From NCBI GenBank assembly GCA_900317215.1, contig ONFW01000011.1:1-22040 (forward strand): DNA of 22,040 nt, read 5' to 3'. The DNA is from an uncultured Eubacteriales bacterium (lineage in GTDB: Bacteria; Bacillota; Clostridia; Oscillospirales; Acutalibacteraceae). The notes beneath the pieces were generated by a model, which was not told where the DNA came from, searched no databases, and worked only from the letters and a program-made list of their open reading frames with translations. Below, in pieces: positions 1-6,742 of this stretch; the first letter of the stretch is position 1, and every line of letters begins with the position of its first letter. Both the position numbers and the translations under genes were made by a program.

Positions 1-2
1 CT

Positions 3-416
3 CTGAGGCGGGCTGCAGATGCAAGAGATCTTCCCGGTATGACTGATGTTGACGCTTCACTGCTGCTGTTCTGTGAGAGGATAAGGCAGGAGCATACCGT
101 GGCGCTTTCCGGAGAGTGCGCTGATGAGCTTTTCGGAGGTTATCCGTGGTATCATAATAAGGATATCCTTTTTGACGATACCTTTCCATGGTCGAGATCC
201 CTTGATATCCGCAGATCGATCCTCAAAAAAGGCTTTCTTCCGAGAGGAGAGGAGTATGTCAGACAAAAGTATCTTGACACCTGTGTCCACACCGAAAAGC
301 TCCCCACAGATAGTCCGACAGACAGAAGAATGAGAGAAATGTTCTCGCTGAATTTTTACTGGTTCATGCAGACTCTTCTTGAAGATAACGACCCGAAAGA
401 AAAATGCAGGTTATGA
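3..416 (+). CDS. asnB: Asparagine synthetase (glutamine-hydrolysing), middle part, interrupted by an integrative element; runs off the left edge
   Basis: AsnB makes asparagine from aspartate, glutamine and ATP in the cytoplasm. The frame is open from the left edge, and the first ATG at 39 is internal. Visible are the family stretches Ala-Arg-Asp-Leu-Pro-Gly-Met, then LSGECADELFGGYPWY, then FYWFMQTLL, all from the C-terminal synthetase domain. The N-terminal glutaminase domain and the ATP-binding loop must lie upstream of the window. True asnB sequence ends at the GA of 381-382. The last eleven codons to the TGA at 414-416 belong to the inserted element. The remainder of the protein lies at 5628-6065. 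As it stands the product lacks the last ~145 residues, including the conserved DRKDRMSM segment, and should be inactive unless the element is excised. Family identity is very secure. Confidence 0.93.
   Translation: MRRAADARDLPGMTDVDASLLLFCERIRQEHTVALSGECADELFGGYPWYHNKDILFDDTFPWSRSLDIRRSILKKGFLPRGEEYVRQKYLDTCVHTEKLPTDSPTDRRMREMFSLNFYWFMQTLLEDNDPKEKCRL
365..403 (+). other. attL: left junction of the element in asnB
   Basis: The left arm at 365-380 is asnB coding sequence (FMQTLL). The core GA is at 381-382, and the right arm from 383 is element sequence starting AGATAACGACCC. That arm is the near-exact inverse of the element arm in attR (GGGTCCTTATCT, ending at 5627): 11 of 12 inner bases pair, and 17 of 21 over the longer arm. 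A GA core between imperfect inverted arms fits a large serine integrase site. The exact crossover dinucleotide is inferred. The maximal shared string at both junctions is TGA. Confidence 0.82.
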
Positions 417-678
417 TGATAACGGCAGATACTCGGTGTAGAATAATTCCAGAAAAATTATCTGCATCTGTTCATTCCATTCGCTTCGTGAGCAGACTTT
501 CACTATGTATCCTGCAATGATACAGCTTCCGCCTGTCATAATGAGTGCCGCAAAGAAAACCGATAGAGCCGTATAAAGCGGATTAAGAGAGGCTGAGAAG
601 CACCGACCGAGCCGGCAGGCGAGACAGGGGAAACTGCTTTTTCGCAGAAAAGTAGTCCGCGGAAGTAGATAAAAACTG
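417..678. other. Left end of the element: no convincing gene; possible small membrane-protein remnant on the minus strand
   Basis: No plus-strand gene is visible. On the minus strand a frame ending at the TAA of 411-413 encodes a hydrophobic run (VFFAALIMTGGSCIIAGYIV) followed by a polar tail. This would suit a one-pass membrane protein of 45-65 residues. No ATG with a ribosome site starts it, and the frame continues upstream into sequence of poor coding character that overlaps the flavoprotein gene. It may be a decayed gene or chance. Confidence 0.3.
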
Positions 679-707
679 TTGTAATACAAAGGGTGATATG
701 GTATAAT
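679..707 (+). promoter_or_regulatory. Sigma-A type promoter of the flavodiiron gene
   Basis: TTGTAA (679-684), a 17-bp spacer, and TATAAT (702-707) preceded by TGG, which gives an extended -10. The ribosome site AAAGGAGA (726-733) and the ATG at 739 follow. The site lies inside the element, so the cargo does not depend on asnB transcription. Confidence 0.8.
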
Positions 708-738
708 ATAGACAAAATAATCTGTAAAGGAGATCGTT

Positions 739-2529
739 ATGAAAATCACCGATGATATCAGATATGTGGGCGTTAACGACCACAAAATTGACCTTTTTGA
801 AGGACAGTATGATGTCCCCAACGGAATGGCTTACAATTCTTATGTTATCATGGATAAGAAAATAGCCGTAATGGATACCGTTGACCGCAGCTTTACTCAG
901 GAGTGGCTCGATAACCTTGACAACGCTCTTGAAGGCAGAAAGCCGGATTACCTTGTGGTTCAGCACATGGAGCCGGATCACAGCGCAAATATCAATAACT
1001 TCATGAAAAACTATCCCGAGGCTGTCATAGTGTCAAGTGCCAAGGCCTTTACCATGATGGGGAATTTCTTCGGCACTCAGTTTGAGGACAGAAGGATAGT
1101 TGTAGGCGAGGGCGATACTCTTGAGCTTGGCGAGCATACCCTTACCTTTGTAGCAGCGCCTATGGTCCATTGGCCCGAGGTCATTGTTACATACGACAGC
1201 AGGGATAAGGTGCTGTTCTCTGCCGACGGCTTCGGTAAATTCGGCGCTCTTGATGTAGATGAGGACTGGGCGTGCGAGGCAAGACGCTATTATTTCGGAA
1301 TAGTAGGAAAATACGGCGCTCAGGTGCAGAATCTCCTCAAAAAAGCAGCTAAGCTTGATATTCAGACGATCTGTCCCCTTCATGGTCCTGTGCTTTCCGA
1401 AAACCTCGGCTATTATCTCGGTCTTTACAACACATGGTCGAGCTATGGGGTGGAAACAGAGGGAATAATGATCGCCTACACCTCAGTTTACGGTAACACA
1501 AAAAAAGCGGTCGAGCTTCTTGCTGAAAAGCTGAGAATGAAGGGCTGCCCGAAGGTCGCAGTAAACGATCTCGCCCGTGAGGATATGGCAGAGTGTGTAG
1601 AGGACGCCTTCCGCTATGGAAAGATCGTTCTTGCAACCACCACCTACAATGCGGAGATATTCCCGTTTATGAGGGAGTTTATTAATCATCTCACCGAGCG
1701 TAATTTCAGCAATAAGACCGTTGCTCTTATCGAAAACGGTTCATGGGCTCCTCTTGCCGCAAAAACAATGAAGAAAATGCTCGAGGGCTGTAAAAATATT
1801 GAATATACCGATACGACCGTAAGGATCACTTCCGCTCTCAATGACAGCAGCAAGGAGCAGATCGAAAGGCTTGCCGAGGAGCTTTGCATGGATTATATGG
1901 CTCAGAACAGCGAGACGGCAAATAAAAACGATATGACGGCGCTTTTCAATATCGGATACGGACTCTATGTCGTTACCTCAAATGACGGCAAAAAGGACAA
2001 CGGACTCATTGTAAATACAGTGTCTCAGGTGACAAGCTCACCCAACAGGGTCGCAGTCTGCATAAACAAGCAGAACTACTCACACCATGTTATCAAGCAG
2101 ACCGGCGTAATGAACGTCAACTGTCTTTCGGTAGAGGCTCCGTTCAGTGTGTTTGAGAATTTCGGCTTCCGCAGCGGAAGAAATGCGGATAAGCTTGCAG
2201 GGTGGGAAGCACTTCGTTCGGATAACGGACTGATCTTCCTGAGCAAATACATCAATTCCTTTATGTCGCTCAAGGTTGAGGATTACGTTGACCTTGATAC
2301 GCACGGAATGTTTATCTGCAGCGTGACCGAAGCAAGGGTTATCTCCGACAAGGAGACCATGACCTATACCTATTATCAGAACAATGTCAAGCCGAAGCCC
2401 CAGACCGAGGGTAAAAAGGGCTGGGTCTGCAAGATCTGCGGATATATTTATGAGGGAGATGAGCTTCCCGAGGATTTCATCTGTCCTCTCTGTAAGCATG
2501 GCGCAGCGGATTTTGAGCCGATAGAATGA
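739..2529 (+). CDS. Flavodiiron protein fused to flavin reductase and rubredoxin domains
   Basis: Predicted cytoplasmic oxygen and/or NO reductase of the FprA flavodiiron family, 596 aa. Residues ~1-240 form the beta-lactamase-like di-iron domain with ligands H76-x-E78-x-D80-H81, H144, D163 and H215 all present. Residues ~243-385 are a flavodoxin domain with the FMN loop TSVYGNT (248-254). Residues ~398-545 are a flavin-reductase-like domain (YGLYVVTS, GLIVNTVSQV). Residues 560-594 are a rubredoxin with C564/C567 and C582/C585. The fusion puts the electron chain from NAD(P)H through flavin and rubredoxin to the di-iron site in one chain, so no separate reductase is needed. The start at 739 has AAAGGAGA six bases upstream. 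It is monocistronic, with its own promoter and terminator. As cargo of an element in an anaerobe it could give oxygen or NO tolerance, which is inference. Whether it prefers O2 or NO cannot be told from sequence. Confidence 0.93.
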   Translation: MKITDDIRYVGVNDHKIDLFEGQYDVPNGMAYNSYVIMDKKIAVMDTVDRSFTQEWLDNLDNALEGRKPDYLVVQHMEPDHSANINNFMKNYPEAVIVSSAKAFTMMGNFFGTQFEDRRIVVGEGDTLELGEHTLTFVAAPMVHWPEVIVTYDSRDKVLFSADGFGKFGALDVDEDWACEARRYYFGIVGKYGAQVQNLLKKAAKLDIQTICPLHGPVLSENLGYYLGLYNTWSSYGVETEGIMIAYTSVYGNTKKAVELLAEKLRMKGCPKVAVNDLAREDMAECVEDAFRYGKIVLATTTYNAEIFPFMREFINHLTERNFSNKTVALIENGSWAPLAAKTMKKMLEGCKNIEYTDTTVRITSALNDSSKEQIERLAEELCMDYMAQNSETANKNDMTALFNIGYGLYVVTSNDGKKDNGLIVNTVSQVTSSPNRVAVCINKQNYSHHVIKQTGVMNVNCLSVEAPFSVFENFGFRSGRNADKLAGWEALRSDNGLIFLSKYINSFMSLKVEDYVDLDTHGMFICSVTEARVISDKETMTYTYYQNNVKPKPQTEGKKGWVCKICGYIYEGDELPEDFICPLCKHGAADFEPIE

Positions 2530-2543
2530 AATGATTATCTTAT

Positions 2544-2578
2544 ATCCCCGATGTCGAAACAGTCATCGGGGATTTTTG
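2544..2578 (+). terminator. Rho-independent terminator after the flavodiiron gene
   Basis: A perfect 10-bp stem, ATCCCCGATG / CATCGGGGAT, with a 10-base loop and followed by TTTTT. It begins 14 bases after the stop codon. Confidence 0.9.
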
Positions 2579-2719
2579 TACACAAAAATACACTCCTTTT
2601 GAAGTATAATTAAATACGGAGATATAGCTGATTTCAGATCATGCAGAAGTATATAAATGATACCCTGTCAGATCTGCAGGGATCGGCATAATGTTTCAGA
2701 TATTTGTTTTCTTAAGACG

Positions 2720-2748
2720 TTGAAAAAATGAAATAAGTATGCTACAAT
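2720..2748 (+). promoter_or_regulatory. Sigma-A type promoter of the L,D-transpeptidase gene
   Basis: TTGAAA (2720-2725), a 17-bp spacer and TACAAT (2743-2748). A leader of about 55 bases leads to AAAGGAG and the ATG at 2811. Upstream, 2579-2719 holds no gene. It has one TATAAT-like string near 2604 without a well-spaced -35, and a short hairpin (CCCTG…CAGGG) near 2664-2682. Confidence 0.75.
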
Positions 2749-2810
2749 AGAAAATGCGTGAATGAATAGTGATCTGTAACCGGGATCGTTGTTCAAAAGG
2801 AGAAGTAATA

Positions 2811-3752
2811 ATGCGGAATAATAAAGGAAAGACCAATAAAAAAGCTGTAGCTATCATTTGTACAGTCTTAACGGCGGCAGCAGCCTTGGCGGTGCTTATT
2901 GTTGCAGGCTTTGAAAATCGTAAATACAGTGCCGTGCCGGAATACTCGGGCTTATATACATCTTCCGATGCGGAACACAGTATCTATGGCAGGCTTGCTG
3001 ATATCAGCATAGAGCTTTCCATAGGCGGAAGCAAGGAAAAGCTTGTGTTTGACGATATATGCGACTGGGTGACGGCGAAAAAACAGGGCGAAGGTTTTAT
3101 ATATACCGTGTCTGATGAGAAGGTAAGAGAATATGCCGATATGCTTGATAAGAAATACAGCAACTATCAGAGCTATATTACGTTCAACAATGTTTATGGT
3201 GAGGAGATAACAGTTGAAAACAAGAGCGTCGGCTGGATCTTTGATCCGGACCATGCTTTTTCTGTGCTAAGGGAGCTGATAGAAAAGGGAGAATCGGTCA
3301 GGCTTGATCTTACCGACAGAAGCACAGAAAGCAATAAATGGTGGATAAGAACGGCTTCTGACTATAACGATGCAAAAAACGAGAAAAAGCTCTTTGCTGA
3401 GGTAAGCATTGAGGAGCAGTATATGTGGGTGAGAAAAAACAATGAGGTTATTCTTGAAGCTCCTGTTGTGACCGGTGATCCTGGCATGGGAAACGATACA
3501 CCGAAGGGAGCCTATCTTGTCTATGAGAAAAAATCGCCCTCCTCGCTTTACGGTCCCGGCTATGAAACAGAGGTGGCATACTGGATAGCCTTCAATGATT
3601 CTATCGGCTTTCACGATGCGACCTGGCAGGATTCCTTCGGCGGCTCCGTATATCTTTACAACGGATCGCACGGCTGTGTGAATATGCCTCTTGATGCTGT
3701 CAGCGAGCTGTATGATATAGCCTATATCGGCATGCCGGTATATGTTTACTGA
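2811..3752 (+). CDS. Membrane-anchored L,D-transpeptidase (YkuD domain)
   Basis: Predicted to form 3-3 cross-links in peptidoglycan, or attach proteins to it, on the outer face of the membrane. The product is 313 aa. Residues 1-11 are basic and 12-33 form a single membrane anchor. Residues ~45-190 are a linker region that may hold a peptidoglycan-binding-like domain. Residues ~194-313 are the YkuD catalytic domain, with H268 and the signature S286-H-G-C289-V-N (C289 is the nucleophile). The ATG at 2811 is preferred to an in-frame GTG at 2769, because AAAGGAGAAG lies just upstream of it and the -10 at 2743-2748 would put transcription start close to that GTG. It is single-gene cargo of the element, with its own promoter and terminator. 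Such enzymes often give beta-lactam tolerance, since they bypass penicillin-binding proteins. That role is inferred here. Confidence 0.92.
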   Translation: MRNNKGKTNKKAVAIICTVLTAAAALAVLIVAGFENRKYSAVPEYSGLYTSSDAEHSIYGRLADISIELSIGGSKEKLVFDDICDWVTAKKQGEGFIYTVSDEKVREYADMLDKKYSNYQSYITFNNVYGEEITVENKSVGWIFDPDHAFSVLRELIEKGESVRLDLTDRSTESNKWWIRTASDYNDAKNEKKLFAEVSIEEQYMWVRKNNEVILEAPVVTGDPGMGNDTPKGAYLVYEKKSPSSLYGPGYETEVAYWIAFNDSIGFHDATWQDSFGGSVYLYNGSHGCVNMPLDAVSELYDIAYIGMPVYVY

Positions 3753-3768
3753 GACATTATAGGTATTA

Positions 3769-3800
3769 AAAGGCACGATCAATCATCGTGTCTTTTTTTT
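3769..3800 (+). terminator. Rho-independent terminator after the L,D-transpeptidase gene
   Basis: Stem AAGGCACGAT / ATCGTGTCTT with one G-U pair and a 5-base loop, followed by a run of eight T. Confidence 0.88.
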
Positions 3801-3872
3801 GTTGTGATAACCGTTTCCTCCGGAGAATATTATATAACGCTAAAGATAAAACAGACAGGGGGCAGCCTGAGT

Positions 3873-4058
3873 ATGAATAAGAGAGAATATACAAGAAAAG
3901 AACAGTCCTTTGCAGGTCTGAGGGTGATCGAATACTATCCGGTGCTTTCTACCGAAGAAAAGAATGAACGGGATGAAGAGATAACCCGGGCTTGCATCAG
4001 GATCGCAGGACAGAGAGAGGCAGGTCTGAACGCTTATGACGGGACAGATGATAAATGA
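3873..4058 (+). CDS. Small protein translationally coupled to the serine recombinase; function unknown
   Basis: A 61-aa, highly charged soluble protein containing the segment GLRVIEYYPVLSTEEKNER. From memory, short proteins with an IEYYPVLS-type core lie upstream of serine recombinases in many Clostridia elements, but I know no assigned function. The ATG at 3873 is chosen because AGGGGG lies 10 bases upstream. A GTG at 3804 in the same frame falls against the preceding terminator and has no ribosome site. Its stop overlaps the recombinase start by 4 bp (ATGA), so the two are probably made together. It could be a recombination directionality factor or a regulator of the recombinase, which is inference from context only. 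Confidence 0.75.
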   Translation: MNKREYTRKEQSFAGLRVIEYYPVLSTEEKNERDEEITRACIRIAGQREAGLNAYDGTDDK

Positions 4059-5560
4059 CAGCAATATACTGCAGACAATCGGTGGATAAAAAGGACAGCA
4101 TTTCAATTGAGCAGCAGGAGCAGGCGTGCAGGCTTCTTGCCTGCAATGATGAAGAATGCAGGGTGTATTCGGATAAAGGCTTTACAGGTGCAAATACAAA
4201 GCGTCCGCAGTTTGAGAAAATGATGAGAGCGGTCGTCTCGGGTGAGATATCAAGGGTGATAGTTTATAAGGTGGATCGTATAAGCCGTTCTCTGCTTGAT
4301 TTTGTCGGGATATACGGAGTGTTTGAAAAGCATAGCGTGGAATTTATTTCCTGCAGCGAGCAGTTCGATACTTCAAATGCAATGGGCAAGGCGACCCTGC
4401 AGATGATAATGGTGTTTGCTGAGCTGGAGAGGAACATGATACAGAAGCGTGTAAGAGATAATTTCTATGAGCGCGCAAAAAAAGGACTCTATCTTGCGGG
4501 AACGGCTCCTTTTGGCTTTCGCAGGAGAAGAACGGTCATAGACGGTATAAACACCTCCGTGCTTGAGAAGGACAGCGTCGAAAAGACTCAGGCGGTGGAA
4601 CTTATGTACAGGAGCTTTCTGGAGGGAAGGAGCCTGGGGGAGATAGCTGTTTTGCTGAACGGGATGAAAGTGACAACAACAAGGGGAAAGCCCTTTTCAT
4701 CAACGGCGGTAGGAAGGATATTGAGAAATACGGTATATGTAAAAGCGGATGCGAGGGTATATGAATATCTGCGGGCAAAAGGAGCGAATATCAATCAGTC
4801 GGCAGAACGCTTTACAGGAGAATACGGCTGCATAGTATACGGCACAAGAAAAAACAGAACAAGGAGAAAGTTTTCCGATCTAAACGGAGACTATGTACAG
4901 CTATGCGGACATGAGGGCATAGTGTCCTCGGAAATATGGCTCAGAGCACAGAAAAGGCTGGATAAAAACAGACCTGTCGGAGGCAGCGGCAGGGGCAGGA
5001 ATACATGGCTCACCGGTCTTACAAAATGCAGCTTCTGCGGCAGGGGGATCACTGTTGTAAACGGACAGAGAAACGGAAAGAGATATCTCAACTGCACAGG
5101 AAGAAAGGAGCATGTCTGCTGCAGGAGGTCCGTAGGGCTGACCTTTGAAACGGTAGAAAACGCAGTCGGCAGCAGTCTGAGACAGAGGGTGAGCGGCTTT
5201 TCGTTCCGCATGACGGTAAAGAAAAAAATATCGGCTCACGAGGAAAACACTCTCAGGATAAGAATGAGAAAAAACCTTGATGAAATGGAAAGGCTTGCTC
5301 TGCGTGTACCTCAGGCAAATGAAACGCTTATGAGATATTTGAACGGGCGCATGAAGGCTCTTGACGAGGAAAACACAGAGATCAATTCAAGGCTTGCAGA
5401 GCTGAGCAGCAGCGCTGCGGAAAACACTGATATGCCTTTGCTCAGAGCCGTGCTTTGCAGCCTGGAGAAATTGAGCTTTGACCAAAGGAAGGAGCTTGCA
5501 GGAGCCTTTATTGATCGTGTGATGATAGGAGAGGGAGAGATAGAGATATATTATAAATGA
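4055..5560 (+). CDS. Large serine recombinase (integrase/excisionase of the element)
   Basis: A 501-aa site-specific recombinase. Residues 1-~145 are the resolvase-type catalytic domain: the nucleophile is S9 in YCRQS, with conserved basic residues in KVDRISRS (R75, R78) and FAELERNMI leading into the long E helix. Residues ~150-290 are the recombinase domain (GTAPFGFRR). A zinc ribbon follows, with C325/C328, C347 and C355/C356, and then a coiled-coil stretch (~385-450) of the kind that controls synapsis. Length and order fit TndX/TnpX-like large serine recombinases of Clostridia. The start overlaps the stop of the 61-aa gene, and the gene ends 68 bp before the attR core. It should cut at the GA cores of attL and attR. 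No catalytic residue appears lost, so it may be active. Confidence 0.95.
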   Translation: MTAIYCRQSVDKKDSISIEQQEQACRLLACNDEECRVYSDKGFTGANTKRPQFEKMMRAVVSGEISRVIVYKVDRISRSLLDFVGIYGVFEKHSVEFISCSEQFDTSNAMGKATLQMIMVFAELERNMIQKRVRDNFYERAKKGLYLAGTAPFGFRRRRTVIDGINTSVLEKDSVEKTQAVELMYRSFLEGRSLGEIAVLLNGMKVTTTRGKPFSSTAVGRILRNTVYVKADARVYEYLRAKGANINQSAERFTGEYGCIVYGTRKNRTRRKFSDLNGDYVQLCGHEGIVSSEIWLRAQKRLDKNRPVGGSGRGRNTWLTGLTKCSFCGRGITVVNGQRNGKRYLNCTGRKEHVCCRRSVGLTFETVENAVGSSLRQRVSGFSFRMTVKKKISAHEENTLRIRMRKNLDEMERLALRVPQANETLMRYLNGRMKALDEENTEINSRLAELSSSAAENTDMPLLRAVLCSLEKLSFDQRKELAGAFIDRVMIGEGEIEIYYK

Positions 5561-5596
5561 AAAAATCTCCGCAATTGCTCATAAGCGGAGATTTTT
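5561..5596 (+). terminator. Rho-independent terminator after the recombinase gene
   Basis: A perfect 12-bp stem, AAAAATCTCCGC / GCGGAGATTTTT, with a 12-base loop, directly after the stop codon. Symmetric A and T flanks would also let it act on the other strand. It separates element transcription from the asnB 3' part. Confidence 0.9.
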
Positions 5597-5606
5597 CTGC
5601 ACGGTG

Positions 5607-5645
5607 TTTTCCGGCGGGTCCTTATCTGACAGAAAGGACAGAATG
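5607..5645 (+). other. attR: right junction of the element in asnB
   Basis: The element arm at 5607-5627 ends GGGTCCTTATCT, the core GA is at 5628-5629, and the asnB arm from 5630 (CAGAAAGGACAGAATG) encodes the second half of Asp plus RKDRM. The rebuilt attB arms (365-380 and 5630-5645) are themselves weakly inverted (10 of 16 match), as is usual for bacterial target sites. Confidence 0.82.
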
Positions 5646-6065
5646 TCCATGTATAACGGTCTTGAGGTGCGTGTGCCGTTTTGCGATTACAGGATAGTGG
5701 AATACGCTTATAATCTGCCCTGGGAGATAAAGGCTTATGGCGGCAGGGAAAAGGGGATCGTTCGGGAGGCTTTCAGAGGCATACTTCCTGACAGTATAAT
5801 CGAAAGGAAAAAGAGTCCTTATCCCAAAACTCATGACCCTGAATACTTCAGGCTTTGTGCAAATGCTGTAAAGGAGATACTTTACGATAAGACCTCCCCG
5901 CTTTACGGGATACTTGATATAGAGGGTGTAGAGCAGGTGATACAGTATCCCGAGAGGATATCCTCCCCGTGGTACGGTCAGTTGATGAGAGCCCCGCAGA
6001 TCCTTGCATATATAATCCAGACGGATTACTGGTTCAGAGCAAACAAGGTAGCGATCGAAGAGTAA
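5628..6065 (+). CDS. asnB: Asparagine synthetase, C-terminal part, separated from its 5' portion by the element
   Basis: Encodes the last ~145 residues of AsnB: DRKDRMSMYNGLEVRVPF, then RKKSPYPKT, then WYGQLMRAPQ and a C-terminal tail typical of the Clostridia enzyme. The frame is the same as that of the 5' fragment. An upstream in-frame GTG at 5604 lies in element sequence, has no ribosome site, and follows a strong terminator at 5561-5596. This piece is therefore probably not expressed on its own. No promoter is visible between the terminator and 5628. Confidence 0.92.
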   Translation, partial: DRKDRMSMYNGLEVRVPFCDYRIVEYAYNLPWEIKAYGGREKGIVREAFRGILPDSIIERKKSPYPKTHDPEYFRLCANAVKEILYDKTSPLYGILDIEGVEQVIQYPERISSPWYGQLMRAPQILAYIIQTDYWFRANKVAIEE

Positions 6066-6071
6066 GGCTCA

Positions 6072-6107
6072 GGCAAAAATAAAGCGGCTGACAACGGTGT
6101 CAGCCGC
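6072..6107 (-). terminator. Terminator of the 49-aa gene, between it and asnB
   Basis: A perfect 10-bp stem, GCGGCTGACA / TGTCAGCCGC, with a 4-base loop. On the minus strand it is followed by CTTTATTTTTGCC, so it stops the 49-aa gene. On the plus strand the T-tract is missing, though the hairpin may still slow readthrough from asnB. Confidence 0.8.
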
Positions 6108-6119
6108 AGTTGATACTGC

Positions 6120-6269
6120 TTAAAGAATAGAGCTGTCAAGATAGTGCTCAAGCTCTTCTTCGTCCTTTCTTTTCTTTTCTCTGATAAGAAGGAGAGCTGT
6201 GAAGGCGGCGGATAGAGCTAATATACCTCCTAAAACAGATACAAATATTATCAGTAATCTCTTGCTCAT
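6120..6269 (-). CDS. Small single-pass membrane protein, 49 aa, unknown function
   Basis: Not recognised as a family. The ATG at 6269 has an excellent ribosome site (AGGAGGTAAAAT) and a consensus promoter upstream, so it is very likely a real gene. Residues ~4-30 form one hydrophobic segment rich in Leu, Ile and Ala. The tail is strongly charged (REKKRKDEEELEHYLDSS) and probably cytoplasmic by the positive-inside rule. It stands alone, convergent with asnB and upstream of rpsT in the same orientation. No function can be assigned. Confidence 0.78.
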   Translation of the reverse strand: MSKRLLIIFVSVLGGILALSAAFTALLLIREKKRKDEEELEHYLDSSIL

Positions 6270-6305
6270 TATTTTACCTCCTGACATCGTGTTAAATCTA
6301 AGCTA

Positions 6306-6334
6306 ATTATATAATTGTTTTAAATAAAAGTCAA
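6306..6334 (-). promoter_or_regulatory. Sigma-A type promoter of the 49-aa gene
   Basis: On the minus strand, TTGACT (6334-6329), a 17-bp spacer and TATAAT (6311-6306), about 37 bases before the ATG. Confidence 0.78.
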
Positions 6335-6360
6335 GAATATTATCTCAAATAATACAGTAT

Positions 6361-6422
6361 AATGGAAAAAAATAAAGCAGAACAAAACGTCCTGCTTTTT
6401 TGCAATATGAATCATTCATATT
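6361..6422 (-). terminator. Terminator region of rpsT (two hairpins)
   Basis: On the minus strand, downstream of rpsT, the first hairpin is AATATGAA / TTCATATT (6404-6422, 8 bp, loop of 3). The second is AAAGCAG / CTGCTTT (6374-6398) followed by ATTTTTTTCC. The second has the T-tract and is the likely terminator. Confidence 0.7.
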
Positions 6423-6444
6423 ATTTCCGCCGGAGATCAGACGC

Positions 6445-6705
6445 TCAGGCAGACGCATTGAGCTTGCGAGCTAAAGAAGACTTTCTTCTTGAAGCAGTAT
6501 TCTTCTTGAGAATACCCTTGGCAGTAGCCTGATCGATCTTCTTGATAGCTACGCGAACAGCCATGTCTTTATCTTCAGCATTATTCTCAATGGCAGCGTT
6601 TGCCTTTTTAATGCTTGTTTTAAGATTACTCTTAACTATTTTGTTAGCGGCTGTTTTTGCAGCAGCAACCTTTACACGCTTCTTAGCTGACTTAATGTTA
6701 GGCAT
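6445..6705 (-). CDS. rpsT: 30S ribosomal protein S20
   Basis: S20 binds the 5' domain of 16S rRNA and helps assemble the 30S subunit. The product is 86 aa, the normal length. It begins MPNIKSAKKRVKVAA and is rich in Lys and Ala throughout, with the C-terminal RRKSSLARKLNA helix typical of the family. The ribosome site GGGAGGTG sits 6 bases before the ATG. It is a single gene with its own promoter and terminator. Confidence 0.97.
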   Translation of the reverse strand: MPNIKSAKKRVKVAAAKTAANKIVKSNLKTSIKKANAAIENNAEDKDMAVRVAIKKIDQATAKGILKKNTASRRKSSLARKLNASA

Positions 6706-6742
6706 CAGAACACCTCCCTTTTCCTACACTTGCGTACAGCTT

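Larger units (their letters stand above)
383..5629 (+). mobile_element. 5.2-kb serine-recombinase integrative element inserted in asnB
   Basis: The element is bounded by attL (core 381-382) and attR (core 5628-5629) and is 5,247 bp, an exact multiple of three. It carries, all in the direction of asnB, a flavodiiron–flavin reductase–rubredoxin protein, an L,D-transpeptidase, a 61-aa protein and a large serine recombinase. Each cargo gene has its own promoter and terminator. The recombinase sits at the right end next to attR, a usual position for an integrase. No relaxase, replication or conjugation gene is present, so transfer between cells would need help. Precise excision would rebuild asnB in frame (Leu-Leu-Asp-Arg-Lys-Asp). 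The boundaries are deduced from the interrupted gene and the palindromic inner ends. Whether the element still moves is unknown. Confidence 0.85.

Noticed and set aside
583..981. Minus-strand open frame over the flavodiiron gene promoter and 5' end
   Set aside because: It overlaps a strong promoter and the conserved start of the flavodiiron gene, has no ribosome site and shows no recognisable domain.
2769..2810. GTG 2769 as the start of the L,D-transpeptidase
   Set aside because: It would fall close to the predicted transcription start and lacks a ribosome site. ATG 2811 has AAAGGAGAAG and gives a normal membrane anchor.
3804..3872. Longer 84-aa form of the recombinase-upstream protein starting at GTG 3804
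   Set aside because: The GTG is 3 bases after the terminator T-run, with no ribosome site. AGGGGG correctly precedes the ATG at 3873.
5604..5627. GTG at 5604 as a start for an independent C-terminal AsnB protein
   Set aside because: It lies in element sequence right after a strong terminator, has no ribosome site and no promoter. The open frame is only the read-back from asnB into attR.
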